A DNA stretch of 54,476 nucleotides from an uncultured Paracoccaceae bacterium (GTDB lineage Bacteria; Pseudomonadota; Alphaproteobacteria; Rhodobacterales; Rhodobacteraceae), in contig CANMQJ010000026.1 of assembly GCA_947500005.1 (NCBI GenBank), positions 1 to 54,476 of the forward strand. The letters are read 5' to 3'. This document shows positions 1 to 7,996 of this stretch, one piece after another. The number at the start of each line of letters is the position of its first letter. The first letter of the stretch is position 1. Below the pieces are notes generated by a model. The model had not been told where the DNA came from. It searched no databases and was given only the letters and a program-made list of their open reading frames with translations. The position numbers were made by a program, and so were the translations under genes.

Positions 1-77
1 AACGAAACCATCGGCTCAACCTCATCGACAAAATGGCCAACTCGATACATCATCTGCTCGAAAGTTGCGACAGAACC
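1..77 (-). mobile_element. End of an IS6-family insertion sequence, cut by the window edge
   Basis: These 77 bases match positions 17412-17488 with only about two differences. That region is the transposase-start end of a full IS6-type element. The terminal inverted repeat reads GGTTCTGTCGCA on the minus strand and ends near position 77. The transposase would start near position 11 and read leftwards out of the window. The element abuts the 3' remnant of a parD gene, so it appears to have inserted into, or recombined with, a parDE locus. Confidence 0.8.
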
Positions 78-120
78 CGCAATTCGACGCGCCTTCCGTA
101 AGGCCCGTGCCTCTTCATGA
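78..120 (+). pseudogene. 3' remnant of a parD antitoxin gene
   Basis: The last codons read AIRRAFRKARASS followed by TGA, which overlaps the ATG of the next frame as ATGA. The intact parD at 7993-8250 ends AVRRAFRQARASS with the same ATGA overlap into its parE. Everything upstream is replaced by the IS6 end at position 77. Only the C-terminal tail survives, so this cannot make an antitoxin. Confidence 0.75.
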
Positions 121-453
121 ACCGAACCTTTCGGCTGACGCGCCGCGCGGAGGCCAGCCTGGTCGAGATCGCAAGATAGACGATAGAAAACTTCGGCCTC
201 GAACAGGCCGAACTTTTATGAAGCGGAATTGCTCGACCGCTGCCAGACAATCATTCAAAGCAAGGCGCACAGCCGGAGTTGCGCGGTTCTCGTCGCAGAT
301 GCCGAGGATCTTCGGTTCACCAGGGCAGGCGAACACTTCTTGGTGTATCTGGATGGGCGGGATGAAGTGGTCATCATCGACATCCTTCATTCCCGCAGCG
401 ATCTTCCACGACATGTCGCCGCCCTGACGACCCTCGGGAAGGATACATTATAG
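117..453 (+). pseudogene. ParE/RelE-type toxin gene broken by a stop and a frameshift
   Basis: Translation from ATG 117 begins MNRTFRLTRRAEASLVEIAR and then hits TAG at 177-179, where the intact paralogue at 7661-7996 has Trp. A one-base insertion in the T-run near 213-217 then shifts the frame. The remainder (about 218-453) is a recognisable ParE C-terminus with the motif HSRSDLPRHVAAL, shared exactly with the paralogue. The two copies are clearly homologous along the full length. Loss of the partner antitoxin to the IS6 insertion would select for inactivation of this toxin, which fits the double lesion. Confidence 0.85.
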
Positions 454-523
454 CCCATCGGGGAGTTGTCACGTTAAGCGGCCGGCGATTGCCTGCTCTC
501 TGGTTGCAACGTAGATCGCAGCG

Positions 524-830
524 ATGCAGACACTTTCCATCAGGAACACGCGGCACCGGTTCCCGCCCTCGATCTTCGCCCACGCGGTCTGGCTGTATAT
601 CCGGTTCAATCTGAGCCTGCGTGAGGTGGAGGAGACGCTGCTCGAACGCGGCATCGACGTGTCCTATGAAACCATTGGGCGCTGGACGGCCAAATTCGGG
701 CCGCGATCGCGCGGAACCTGCTGCAGCGGCAGAGCCGCCCCGGCGAGATCTGGCATCTTGCCGAAGTCGTGGTGAAGATTTCGGGCAAGACGACTTGTAT
801 CGTAGCTTTCCTCGGCCCGTCAGCTTTGAC
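524..830 (+). pseudogene. IS6-family transposase, N-terminal fragment with frameshift
   Basis: The frame from ATG 524 gives a typical IS6-family start, including HAVWLYIRFNLSLREVEETL and a helix-turn-helix-like SYETIGRW. The sense frame moves near 697, after which IARNLLQRQSRPGEIWHL (the first catalytic region of this family) can be read in another phase. Similarity fades by about 830. No full DDE core is present, so this is dead. It belongs to a different IS6 subgroup from the element at position 1. Confidence 0.7.
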
Positions 831-919
831 GGTCGGGGCCTCTGCAAGGTCCGATTACACAACGTATCGAAGCGGGCGAAACGCCGGCCAATGGGCCTGA
901 ATCGCGCAGCAACCGTCGT

Positions 920-3900
920 CTATGCCAAAAGGTCGAACACCTCTCCGCCCACCTGCAGGTTGATCGCTTCTTGTCCCTCGCCATCCACCAGCGCCCACAT
1001 GATCTGCTGGGTGGGACGGAAGATCACGAAGGCCTCCTGCACTGCATCTTCGCCCGACCGGTCGCCATCGGGCGTGGCTGTATGTGCGAAATTGATCTGG
1101 AATTGATCCGCGCTGGCGGATCGGTCGCCGAAGACCAGAACATCGCCCTCGGCGGCATCGTAATCCTGCACCCAGTCCGAACCGTGATCGAAGATCCCGA
1201 GATGGAAGAACCGGTCGGCACCGCTGCCTCCGTTGATCCGGTCATAACCGAACCCGCCATTCACATAGTCGTTTCCGGCGCCGCCATAGACGAGATCGGA
1301 AAGCGCCCCGCCCGTGACGACATCGTCGCCGTCCTGGCCCTGCAACTCGTCGGCGCCGAAGCCTCCGGCCAACGTGTCGTTGCCTTCCTGGCCAAAGATC
1401 AGATCGTTTCCGTATCCTCCGTCGATATTGTCGTCGCCCTCGCCGCCATAAATCACGTCGCGCAGGTCGTCCTCGCTGTCGCCTCCCACGATCGTGTCGT
1501 CGCCCGGACCGCCGTTGAGCGTGTCGTTCCCGTCGCCACCTTCGAGCCGGTCATTGCCACCGTCGCCGCGCAGGACGTCGTTGCCCTCGTCCCCCGAAAC
1601 GGTGTCGTCGCCACCGAGTCCATTGAAGACGTCGTTACCTGCCAGCATCGAAACCGCATCGCCGCGGCTGGTGCCCGAGATCACGTCATCGCCTGGCGTG
1701 GGCTCGGCAATGAATTCCACGACGTCCAGCGTGACCTGACCCTCGGTCTCGCTGTCCTCCAATCCGTCGCTGGCCACGTAACTGAAGCTATCGGTGCCGA
1801 CGAAGCCCGGATCGGGCGTGTAGCTGAAGCTGCCATTGGCCGAAAACACCAGTATCCCGTTGGTGACGTCCTGCGTCACGCGGGCAGTCAGCTCCGCCTC
1901 TTCGGGATCGCTGTCGTTGACCAGAACGCCTGCGCCTGCGCCGACGCTGAGAGTGCGGTCCTCGACGGCTTCATAGCTGTCGTTCTGCACGACTGGAGGG
2001 GCACTCAGGTCGTCGTCCCTGATGATCGCCTCGCCCAGTTCGGCGATGTGCAGATCCAGGCCCACCGGCACACCGACCTGCAGGTTGAAGGTCTCTTCGC
2101 CCTCGACGAGCTGGTCGTTCAGGATCGGCACGGTCACCGAAGCCGAGGTCTGACCGCGCGCGAATTCCAGCGTGCCGGTCGTGGTCCGGTAATCCATGCC
2201 GGCGCGTGCGGTCCCGTCGACCGTCGCATAATTGGCCGAGAACGCCTGCGGGGCGGGCCGGGAAAGCGTCAGGTCGAAGCTTACCGACCCCGGCTCGGCA
2301 TCGGGGTCGCCCTCCACCACATCGGCGGCGGTCATGAAGAGCGCTAGATTGCTGCCCGCGCCGTCGTCATCCAGAATCCAGCTGGCAACCCGCAATTCGG
2401 GGACGCCGCCCGCCAGCGCCGCGTTCTGGGCCGAGAAGGCTTCGAGCAGGATGGTCTCGTCGAATTCGTCCACGTCATCGGCGTCGATCCGATAGGAGAC
2501 CGTCTTGGACGTCTCGCCGGGGGCGAAGGCCACCGACTGGCCGGAGTTGAACTCATAGGCGTCGCTGCCCGCCTGGGCGCTGCCCGACAGGAAACGATAC
2601 TCCACCGTCACCTGCTGTTCGCTGGGCGCGCTCAGCGAGATCGTCCACTGGAGATAGTTGGGATCACGGCTGCTCGTTCCTTCCTCGGACGAGGATCCGG
2701 CGATGGAAACGACGGGGCTTCCGGCGTCGTCATCGAGGATCGTTGCCGATCCCAGCGAGATTTCTTCCACCGCAGTGGGGTTCGACAGGTCGAGCGTGAA
2801 CATCTCGCTTGCTTCGATGGCGGTGTCGCCGTTCACGATTACACTCACCGCCGACACGGTCTGGCCCTGCGCGAAATCGATGGTGCCCTCGGCCCGCTCG
2901 AAATCCTGCCCTTCGACGGCGGAACCCGGCAGGGTTTCGTAATCGATCGAGAAGGCTTCGGGTGCGGGTCTCGACAGCGACAATTCGAAGCCGGCGGTCT
3001 GGGTGCCGTCATCGCCTTCGACCAGCAAAGGGCGCGAGACGAAAAGCGAAGGCGTATCTCCGCCGTCATCGTCGAGGATCCATCCGGTAGCCCGCAACAC
3101 CGGGGCCCCGCCCGCAAGCGCCGCACCGCTGACGGCGAAGGCTTCCAGCACCATCGCCTCGTCGGGCTCGTTCATCTCATCCGCGTCCACCCGGAAGCGT
3201 ACCGTCTGGGATGTCTCGCCAGCGGCAAAGGTTACGGAGTTGCCCGAGTTGAAATCATACGCGTCGGACCCCGCCTGGCCCGTGCCGGACAGCAGCCGAT
3301 ACCCCACGGTCACGTCCGACGTGGCGGGCCGGTCCAGCGTCAGCGTCCACTGAAGATAGTTGGGATCGCGGCTCGAGGTGCCTTCGATCACGCTGGACCC
3401 GGCGAGGGACAGGATCGGACTGTCGGATTCATCGTCGAGGATCTGCGCCGCCCCGAAAGATGTCTGCGCGATCCCCTCGGGGGCAGTAACGGCAAGGGTG
3501 AAGATCTCGGTATCCTCGGGTGTCGTGTCGCCCAAGATTTCAACCGGCACGCTGCGAGTTCGTTGGCCCGCTTCGAAATCCACCGTTCCCGATGCCGCTG
3601 TATAATCCTCGCCCGCGGCGGCAGACCCATCGACTGTCATGTAGTCGATGGAAAGAGAACCCGAGGCCGGACGCGACAGCGAGAACTCGAATTGTGCCTC
3701 TCGCGTGCCGCTGTCGCCCTCGGTCAGGATAGGACGCGAGACGAACAGCGACGGGGAGCCGTCGCCACCGTCATCGTCCAGGATCCAGCCCGTTGCACGC
3801 AGAACCGAGGCATTTCCCGAAAGGGTGCCCTCCGCGTTGAACACCTCGAGCACCAGTGCCTCGTCCGGTTCCATGAGGTCATCTGCATCCACCCGGAAGG

Positions 3901-4123
3901 CCACGGTCTTGGAGGTCTCGCCAGAGGCGAATGTCACCGCGTTTCCCGAATTGAAGTCATACGCGTCGATGCCGGCCTGACCCGTTCCCGACAGCAATCT
4001 GTAGCTTACGGTTTCCTCGACGGACGTGTCGCCGCTGCGCGAGATCGTCCATTGCAGGTAATTGGGATCGCGGCTCGTGGTTCCCTCGTCAACCGTCGAA
4101 CCGCGTACAGAAAAGATACTCAT
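920..4123 (-). CDS. Secreted Calx-beta / RTX calcium-binding repeat protein
   Basis: A 1067-residue extracellular-type protein with no N-terminal signal peptide. Residues ~5-710 are three tandem units of about 235 residues. Each holds two Calx-beta-like domains and opens with a motif like EGTSSRDPNYLQWT. Residues ~711-805 form a cadherin/VCBS-like domain (DGLEDSETEGQVTLDV region). Residues ~810-970 are RTX nonapeptides (GGxGxDxxx) that would bind calcium. The last ~95 residues form a non-repetitive cap typical of type I secretion substrates and closely match the C-terminus of the protein at 49010-53527. The start is ATG 4123, preceded by GGGGG at a good distance. It lies downstream of scpB in the same direction but 163 bp away, so it probably has its own promoter. 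It is likely an adhesin or matrix protein; no catalytic domain is visible. The secretion ABC transporter is not in the window. Confidence 0.88.
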   Translation of the reverse strand: MSIFSVRGSTVDEGTTSRDPNYLQWTISRSGDTSVEETVSYRLLSGTGQAGIDAYDFNSGNAVTFASGETSKTVAFRVDADDLMEPDEALVLEVFNAEGTLSGNASVLRATGWILDDDGGDGSPSLFVSRPILTEGDSGTREAQFEFSLSRPASGSLSIDYMTVDGSAAAGEDYTAASGTVDFEAGQRTRSVPVEILGDTTPEDTEIFTLAVTAPEGIAQTSFGAAQILDDESDSPILSLAGSSVIEGTSSRDPNYLQWTLTLDRPATSDVTVGYRLLSGTGQAGSDAYDFNSGNSVTFAAGETSQTVRFRVDADEMNEPDEAMVLEAFAVSGAALAGGAPVLRATGWILDDDGGDTPSLFVSRPLLVEGDDGTQTAGFELSLSRPAPEAFSIDYETLPGSAVEGQDFERAEGTIDFAQGQTVSAVSVIVNGDTAIEASEMFTLDLSNPTAVEEISLGSATILDDDAGSPVVSIAGSSSEEGTSSRDPNYLQWTISLSAPSEQQVTVEYRFLSGSAQAGSDAYEFNSGQSVAFAPGETSKTVSYRIDADDVDEFDETILLEAFSAQNAALAGGVPELRVASWILDDDGAGSNLALFMTAADVVEGDPDAEPGSVSFDLTLSRPAPQAFSANYATVDGTARAGMDYRTTTGTLEFARGQTSASVTVPILNDQLVEGEETFNLQVGVPVGLDLHIAELGEAIIRDDDLSAPPVVQNDSYEAVEDRTLSVGAGAGVLVNDSDPEEAELTARVTQDVTNGILVFSANGSFSYTPDPGFVGTDSFSYVASDGLEDSETEGQVTLDVVEFIAEPTPGDDVISGTSRGDAVSMLAGNDVFNGLGGDDTVSGDEGNDVLRGDGGNDRLEGGDGNDTLNGGPGDDTIVGGDSEDDLRDVIYGGEGDDNIDGGYGNDLIFGQEGNDTLAGGFGADELQGQDGDDVVTGGALSDLVYGGAGNDYVNGGFGYDRINGGSGADRFFHLGIFDHGSDWVQDYDAAEGDVLVFGDRSASADQFQINFAHTATPDGDRSGEDAVQEAFVIFRPTQQIMWALVDGEGQEAINLQVGGEVFDLLA

Positions 4124-4286
4124 TAAAAAGCCCCCGCTTACCTGAATCAGTGAACACGACCACAGGCGGGCCGACTAAGATAGCACTGAACGAACTGAAT
4201 GTTTCAACCCCACCCGAGTATGCATGCAGGTCGATTCGAAACAACCCAAGTGCGTGGTGATCGCGGGTGGCAAATCTCCTGCCATT

Positions 4287-4925
4287 CTACTGCCGGGAAG
4301 AAGGTTTCGTAGACGCTTGGTGCGTATTGCCCGGCGGCCCGGCCACGCCCGCATCCTCCAGCTGCTCCCGATCGGGAAGATCGCGAAGGCTCACCAACCC
4401 GAAGGCGACAAGAAACTGCTCGGTCGTCACGAATGTATACGGCGCCCCGCGCCGAGGCGACCTCGGCCCGGTCCCGATCAGGTCGCGCGCATGCAGCCGC
4501 CCGATCAGGTCGCGGCTGATCTCCTTGCCGAAGATGTCCTTCAGCCCGTCGCGCGTGATCGGCTGGTGGTAAGCGATGGCGGCCAGGACCGCAACATCGA
4601 ATTCGCTCAGGTCGAGTAGCTGGTCCCCGACATCCGCCGCCGCCCGGATCGCGGGCGCGTAGGTGGCACGCGTGCGGAACATCCAGCCGCCGGCGACCTT
4701 CGCGATCTCGAAGGCCCGACCCTCCAGCTCGGCGGCGAGGTCCTCGACCAGCAGGTCGACCGAGGCCCCCTGCCCCACCACGCGACCCAGGTCCTCGCGC
4801 GGTACCGGCGCGGCGGAGGCGAAGAGCACCGCCTCGATCCGGCGCATCCATTCCCGCCAGCGCAGCTCAGACGGCAGGTCGGGCAACTCGCGGTCAAGGT
4901 CGGGTTCGGAACGATCCTTCGCCAT
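4287..4925 (-). CDS. scpB: ScpB-like segregation and condensation protein
   Basis: A 212-residue protein that looks like the kleisin-associated ScpB subunit of SMC complexes. It has an N-terminal winged-helix segment (EAVLFASAAPVPREDLGRVV), the conserved GRAFEIAKVAGGWMFRTR, and a second winged helix with the signature VAVLAAIAYHQPITR followed by GRLHARDLI. Start chosen at ATG 4925 with GGGGTG upstream; a GTG at 4931 is an alternative. The gene follows the DUF1403-like gene almost without a gap (its stop ends at 4928), so they are co-transcribed. No scpA or smc is seen nearby. This is a replicon-borne version that probably works in plasmid segregation, either alone or with the chromosomal SMC-ScpA; that role is inferred. 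Confidence 0.85.
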   Translation of the reverse strand: MAKDRSEPDLDRELPDLPSELRWREWMRRIEAVLFASAAPVPREDLGRVVGQGASVDLLVEDLAAELEGRAFEIAKVAGGWMFRTRATYAPAIRAAADVGDQLLDLSEFDVAVLAAIAYHQPITRDGLKDIFGKEISRDLIGRLHARDLIGTGPRSPRRGAPYTFVTTEQFLVAFGLVSLRDLPDREQLEDAGVAGPPGNTHQASTKPSSRQ

Positions 4926-4927
4926 GC

Positions 4928-5812
4928 TCACACCCCGTAGAGCCGGAACGTGTCACGCCCGGTCAGCTCGCGCACGGCGCCGAGATCGACCAGCCGGTCG
5001 CAGAGCCGCCGCGCCGCGCGATCCGGCAAAGGCAAGGCTGAAGGCGCAACGGCATCGCGGGTCATGAATATCTCGACCGCCTCCCCGGCTCCCTTGGCCC
5101 GAAGCTTCGGCGCGACCGCTTCCAGCTGTGCCGCCCGGCGCGCGAGATCGTCGGCAAGACGCACGGCCTCGGCCGCCGATGAGACCAAGGCGCGATGACA
5201 GGCCAGGCGCAGCTCCTCGCCTCGCTTGCGCAGGTCGGTGCGCTTCAGGCCAACGGCCAGCAGCGGCACGAGATGGTTCCACCCGAGCGCCTGAGCGAGA
5301 GCCGCGTCCGCGAGGATCAGCACGGGGGTTTCCGAACGCGGTGCTTCGGTCAGCCCCGCCTCCAGAACTGCCGCCGTACGGCTGACCGGCCCCCCCTGCC
5401 CCACATCGAGCCATTCGGCGATCTGGCCCGGGTCGATGCTCGGCATAGCCCGGCCCAGAGCCCTGATCGACACCGGCCGGTCCACCGCACGACGCCACAT
5501 CAGGCAGACCTCGCCCGCCGGGCCGGGCAGGTCGCCGGGACGCAAGAGGTGCACCGCGTCACGCAGCTCCCCTGCCCGCTCCGGTCGCCCGGAAAACGCG
5601 ACACAAGCCTCGGCCGCGCGCAGGGCCAGCCGGTCGCGCACCAAGGCGCGTGGCACGTCCTGGCGTGCCAACACAAGATGCAGGTGGTTCAACGCGGCGC
5701 CCGTCAAAAACGCCATATCTTCAAGGGTTTCACCGCGCGCGGAGGTGACCCAGCCGGGCATTTGGGGTAACGTGTCGCGGTCGCTGATGTGATCCGGTCG
5801 GGCAAACGTCAT
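4928..5812 (-). CDS. DUF1403-family-like protein, partner of ScpB
   Basis: A 294-residue soluble protein rich in Ala, Arg and Leu, mostly helical, with no membrane segment or signal peptide. The middle section (LILADAALAQALGWNHLVPLLAVGL...) and the overall organisation next to scpB match what I remember as the DUF1403 family of alphaproteobacterial plasmids. No catalytic motif is visible and its function is unknown. It is the first gene of a two-gene operon with scpB and is transcribed away from the recombinase/toxin-antitoxin region. A 29-bp palindrome lies about 75 bp upstream of its start (5889-5917) and could control it. The C-terminal third (RAARRLCDRLVDLGAVRELTGRDTFRLYGV region) resembles a small winged-helix domain. 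Confidence 0.7.
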   Translation of the reverse strand: MTFARPDHISDRDTLPQMPGWVTSARGETLEDMAFLTGAALNHLHLVLARQDVPRALVRDRLALRAAEACVAFSGRPERAGELRDAVHLLRPGDLPGPAGEVCLMWRRAVDRPVSIRALGRAMPSIDPGQIAEWLDVGQGGPVSRTAAVLEAGLTEAPRSETPVLILADAALAQALGWNHLVPLLAVGLKRTDLRKRGEELRLACHRALVSSAAEAVRLADDLARRAAQLEAVAPKLRAKGAGEAVEIFMTRDAVAPSALPLPDRAARRLCDRLVDLGAVRELTGRDTFRLYGV

Positions 5813-5888
5813 GCCTGGAGCCTATATCGGCGCGGCGCTTCATACCAGAAAATAGAGCATAAACCGCCCCATCTTGTTGGTCAGCGTC

Positions 5889-5917
5889 ATGTCCAATAAG
5901 TTTGCATTATCGGACAT
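5889..5917. promoter_or_regulatory. 29-bp palindrome, resolvase-site-like or operator
   Basis: ATGTCCAATAA and TTATCGGACAT form an inverted repeat with one mismatch around a short AT-rich centre. The half-site TGTCCRATAA resembles the TGTCYGATAA half-sites of Tn3-type resolvase crossover sites, and the 27-28 bp size matches a type I res subsite. It sits between the divergent DUF1403-like gene and the ccdAB/integrase block. It may be a binding site for the serine recombinase at 8377-9261, or an operator for the DUF1403-scpB operon. Both are inferences. Confidence 0.5.
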
Positions 5918-6057
5918 TAAGAAATATGCTCAGCGACATGTCAGAAAACCACGCGAAATCGAGCTCATCCGCGCCAAACGGGCCTTCGGTCAACGAGGAC
6001 AACGAGAGAGACACCGTGCCCGGCGAGGCTTTGACACTCTCTTCCTTTAGGTCTGGA

Positions 6058-6351
6058 TCACACGCCGTCGATCAGAATGTCCAACGCGCGCTTCAAGGCG
6101 TCGCGATGATCGGCCAAAGACCCAACCCGATCTTGCAATTCAGCGCCAGGAACAGCGGCGAGTTCCTGAACTCTGACAATCCACGTCGACCCATTGTGCT
6201 CGACCGTCGGGGTGAGTCCGGGGAAGGCCGCATAACGCCCCACCTCTCGCAAAGGGGCGACAATACGCGACGCGTCGATTCCGATCAGATCGGTTTGAAG
6301 ATCCACGACAAGCTGCCCGCCGTTGAGGCAGTAAAGATCGAACTGCGCCAT
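6058..6351 (-). CDS. ccdB: CcdB-family toxin
   Basis: A 97-residue protein matching the CcdB gyrase-poison fold. It starts MAQFDLYCLNGGQLVVDLQTDL, followed by ASRIVAPLREV and a typical short C-terminus. In the known family the toxin traps DNA gyrase and kills plasmid-free segregants. Its start lies 12 bases after the ccdA stop with GAGGAAGGG just before the ATG, so the pair is one transcript with the antitoxin first. The length is close to that of F-plasmid CcdB (101 residues). It lies beside the replication genes, as expected of an addiction module. Confidence 0.9.
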   Translation of the reverse strand: MAQFDLYCLNGGQLVVDLQTDLIGIDASRIVAPLREVGRYAAFPGLTPTVEHNGSTWIVRVQELAAVPGAELQDRVGSLADHRDALKRALDILIDGV

Positions 6352-6363
6352 CCCTTCCTCGCT

Positions 6364-6585
6364 TCAGAAGCTGCGATAGCCCGCGAGGGGCAGACCTTCT
6401 TTGGCAATCTCCTCTGCATAGGCATTGATTGCGGGCTGGTTCTCTGCTCGCCAAAGGCGGTTACGCTCGACCTTCGCTGCCTCGATAATCGCCGCTTCGG
6501 CAAGGCGCGACATGTTAAGGCCAAGCGACCGTGCTGTTTCAGCGACGTCGGCGTCCAGCGTCAGATTGACTTTCACGCGACCCAT
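6364..6585 (-). CDS. ccdA: CcdA-family antitoxin
   Basis: A 73-residue antitoxin starting at ATG 6585 with a perfect AGGAGG seven bases upstream; a longer frame reaching 6660 has no such site. The N-terminus MGRVKVNLTLDADVAETARSL is a ribbon-helix-helix DNA-binding domain. The C-terminal part (AAKVERNRLWRAENQPAINAYAEEI) is the region that binds CcdB in this family. The protein would repress its own operon. The AT-rich stretch at 6598-6625, with ATACGTAT and GTATAC palindromes, is the likely promoter-operator and is shared with the divergent recombinase gene at 6608. Confidence 0.9.
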   Translation of the reverse strand: MGRVKVNLTLDADVAETARSLGLNMSRLAEAAIIEAAKVERNRLWRAENQPAINAYAEEIAKEGLPLAGYRSF

Positions 6586-6607
6586 ATCAACCTCCTGAAA
6601 TATACGT

Positions 6608-7666
6608 ATGAATAAAGAGTATACTTCAGGAGTTTCACCGGAGCAAGAACCGTCTGACACGATCTCCTTGCCCTCTCATGTCGCTGGGTCAGGAAGCCTC
6701 GACCGGCTGGTGGATACCGCCCGTGACTACGCGCGCGCCGCAGCGTCCGACAACACGAGACGCGCCTATGCCAAGGATTGGGCGCACTTCGCGCGCTGGT
6801 GCCGGATGAAGGGTGCCGAGCCCCTGCCTCCTTCCCCCGAGATGATCGGGCTCTACCTTGCGGACCTGGCGTCCGGAGCGGGCCCCTCCCCTGCCCTATC
6901 GGTCAGTACTATCGACCGGCGCCTGTCGGGTCTCACCTGGAACTATGCGCAGCGGGGATTCGCCCTCGATCGCAAGAACCGCCACATCGCGACGGTGCTT
7001 GCCGGGATCAAGCGCAAACACGCGCGCCCCCCGGTGCAAAAGGAAGCGATCCTGGCTGAGGACATCCTCGCGATGGTCGCAACCCTACCCTACGATCTGC
7101 GCGGCTTGCGGGATCGGGCGATCCTGCTGCTGGGATACGCCGGCGGTCTCCGTCGCTCGGAAATTGTCAGCCTCGACGTTCACAAGGACGACACGCCGGA
7201 CTCTGGCGGTTGGATCGAGATCTTCGACAATGGCGCCCTTCTCACCCTCAATGCCAAGACTGGCTGGCGTGAGGTCGAGATTGGCCACGGGTCCAAGGAT
7301 CAAACCTGCCCCGTGCATGCGCTTGAGCAATGGTTGCACTTTGCGAAGATAGAATTCGGTCCAGTCTTCGTCGGCATCTCGCGGGATGGCAAACGCGCAT
7401 TGGAAACGAGACTGAACGACAAGCATGTCGCGCGGCTAATAAAGCGCACGGTCCTCGATGCGGGCATTCGATCCGAGCTGCCCGAGAAAGACCGCCTGGC
7501 GCTGTTCTCCGGCCATTCGCTGCGCGCCGGTCTCGCCAGCTCGGCAGAAGTCGACGAGCGCTATGTCCAGAAGCAGCTTGGTCATGCAAGCGCCGAAATG
7601 ACCCGCCGCTACCAGCGCCACCGAGACAGGTTCCGTGTGAACCTGACCAAAGCGGCGGGGCTATGA
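6608..7666 (+). CDS. Tyrosine recombinase / phage-type integrase
   Basis: A 352-residue tyrosine recombinase. The N-terminal SAM-like core-binding domain covers residues ~30-130 (SDNTRRAYAKDWAHFARWCR). The catalytic domain shows the first Arg in GGLRRSEIVSL (~182), HSLRAG (~303) with His and the second Arg, GHASAEMTRRY with the third His, and the nucleophilic Tyr near 334. It would cut and rejoin DNA for integration, inversion or dimer resolution; the target site is unknown. The start at 6608 lies only 22 bp from the divergent ccdA start and has no clear ribosome site. ccdAB may have inserted into the original 5' region: an open frame with a similar acidic, Ser-rich leader is readable at 5929-6050. 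The 3' end overlaps the convergent parE stop by six bases. Confidence 0.88.
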   Translation: MNKEYTSGVSPEQEPSDTISLPSHVAGSGSLDRLVDTARDYARAAASDNTRRAYAKDWAHFARWCRMKGAEPLPPSPEMIGLYLADLASGAGPSPALSVSTIDRRLSGLTWNYAQRGFALDRKNRHIATVLAGIKRKHARPPVQKEAILAEDILAMVATLPYDLRGLRDRAILLLGYAGGLRRSEIVSLDVHKDDTPDSGGWIEIFDNGALLTLNAKTGWREVEIGHGSKDQTCPVHALEQWLHFAKIEFGPVFVGISRDGKRALETRLNDKHVARLIKRTVLDAGIRSELPEKDRLALFSGHSLRAGLASSAEVDERYVQKQLGHASAEMTRRYQRHRDRFRVNLTKAAGL

Positions 7667-7996
7667 TACCTGATCCTTGAGTGCGGTCAGTGCCGCGACA
7701 TGGCGTGGAAGATCGCTGCGGGAATGCAGAATGTCGATGATGATCACTTCGTCCGGACGATCCAGAAACACCAAGAAGGGCTCCCCTGCCCTCACAAAGC
7801 GCAGGTCCGCAGCATCGTCTACCAGAACCGCACAACTGCGGCTGTGCGCCTGACTCTTCAGGATCGCCTGACAGCGTTCGAGCAGTTCCGCTTCATAGAT
7901 GTCTGCCTGCTTGGGACCGAATGTTGCTATCGTCCACCTGGCAATTTCAACCAGGCTGGCCTCTGCCCGGCGCGTCAGGCGAAAGTTTCTGCTCAC
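7661..7996 (-). CDS. parE: ParE/RelE-type toxin
   Basis: A 111-residue toxin of the RelE/ParE superfamily: MSRNFRLTRRAEASLVEIARW at the start, then the central EAELLERCQAIL helix and HSRSDLPRHVAAL near the end. ParE proteins inhibit gyrase, while RelE-fold relatives can instead be ribonucleases; the sequence alone does not settle this. Its ATG overlaps the antitoxin stop as ATGA, giving translational coupling. A broken second copy exists at 117-453. Confidence 0.88.
   Translation of the reverse strand: MSRNFRLTRRAEASLVEIARWTIATFGPKQADIYEAELLERCQAILKSQAHSRSCAVLVDDAADLRFVRAGEPFLVFLDRPDEVIIIDILHSRSDLPRHVAALTALKDQVS

Noticed and set aside
920..1690. Short regularly spaced repeats that could suggest a CRISPR array
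   Set aside because: They are degenerate 27-base units encoding GGxGxDxxx nonapeptides in frame, without constant repeats and unique spacers.
971..2347. Long open frame on the plus strand opposite the RTX gene
   Set aside because: It mirrors the repetitive RTX/Calx-beta coding sequence; the minus-strand frame has clear domains and a ribosome site.
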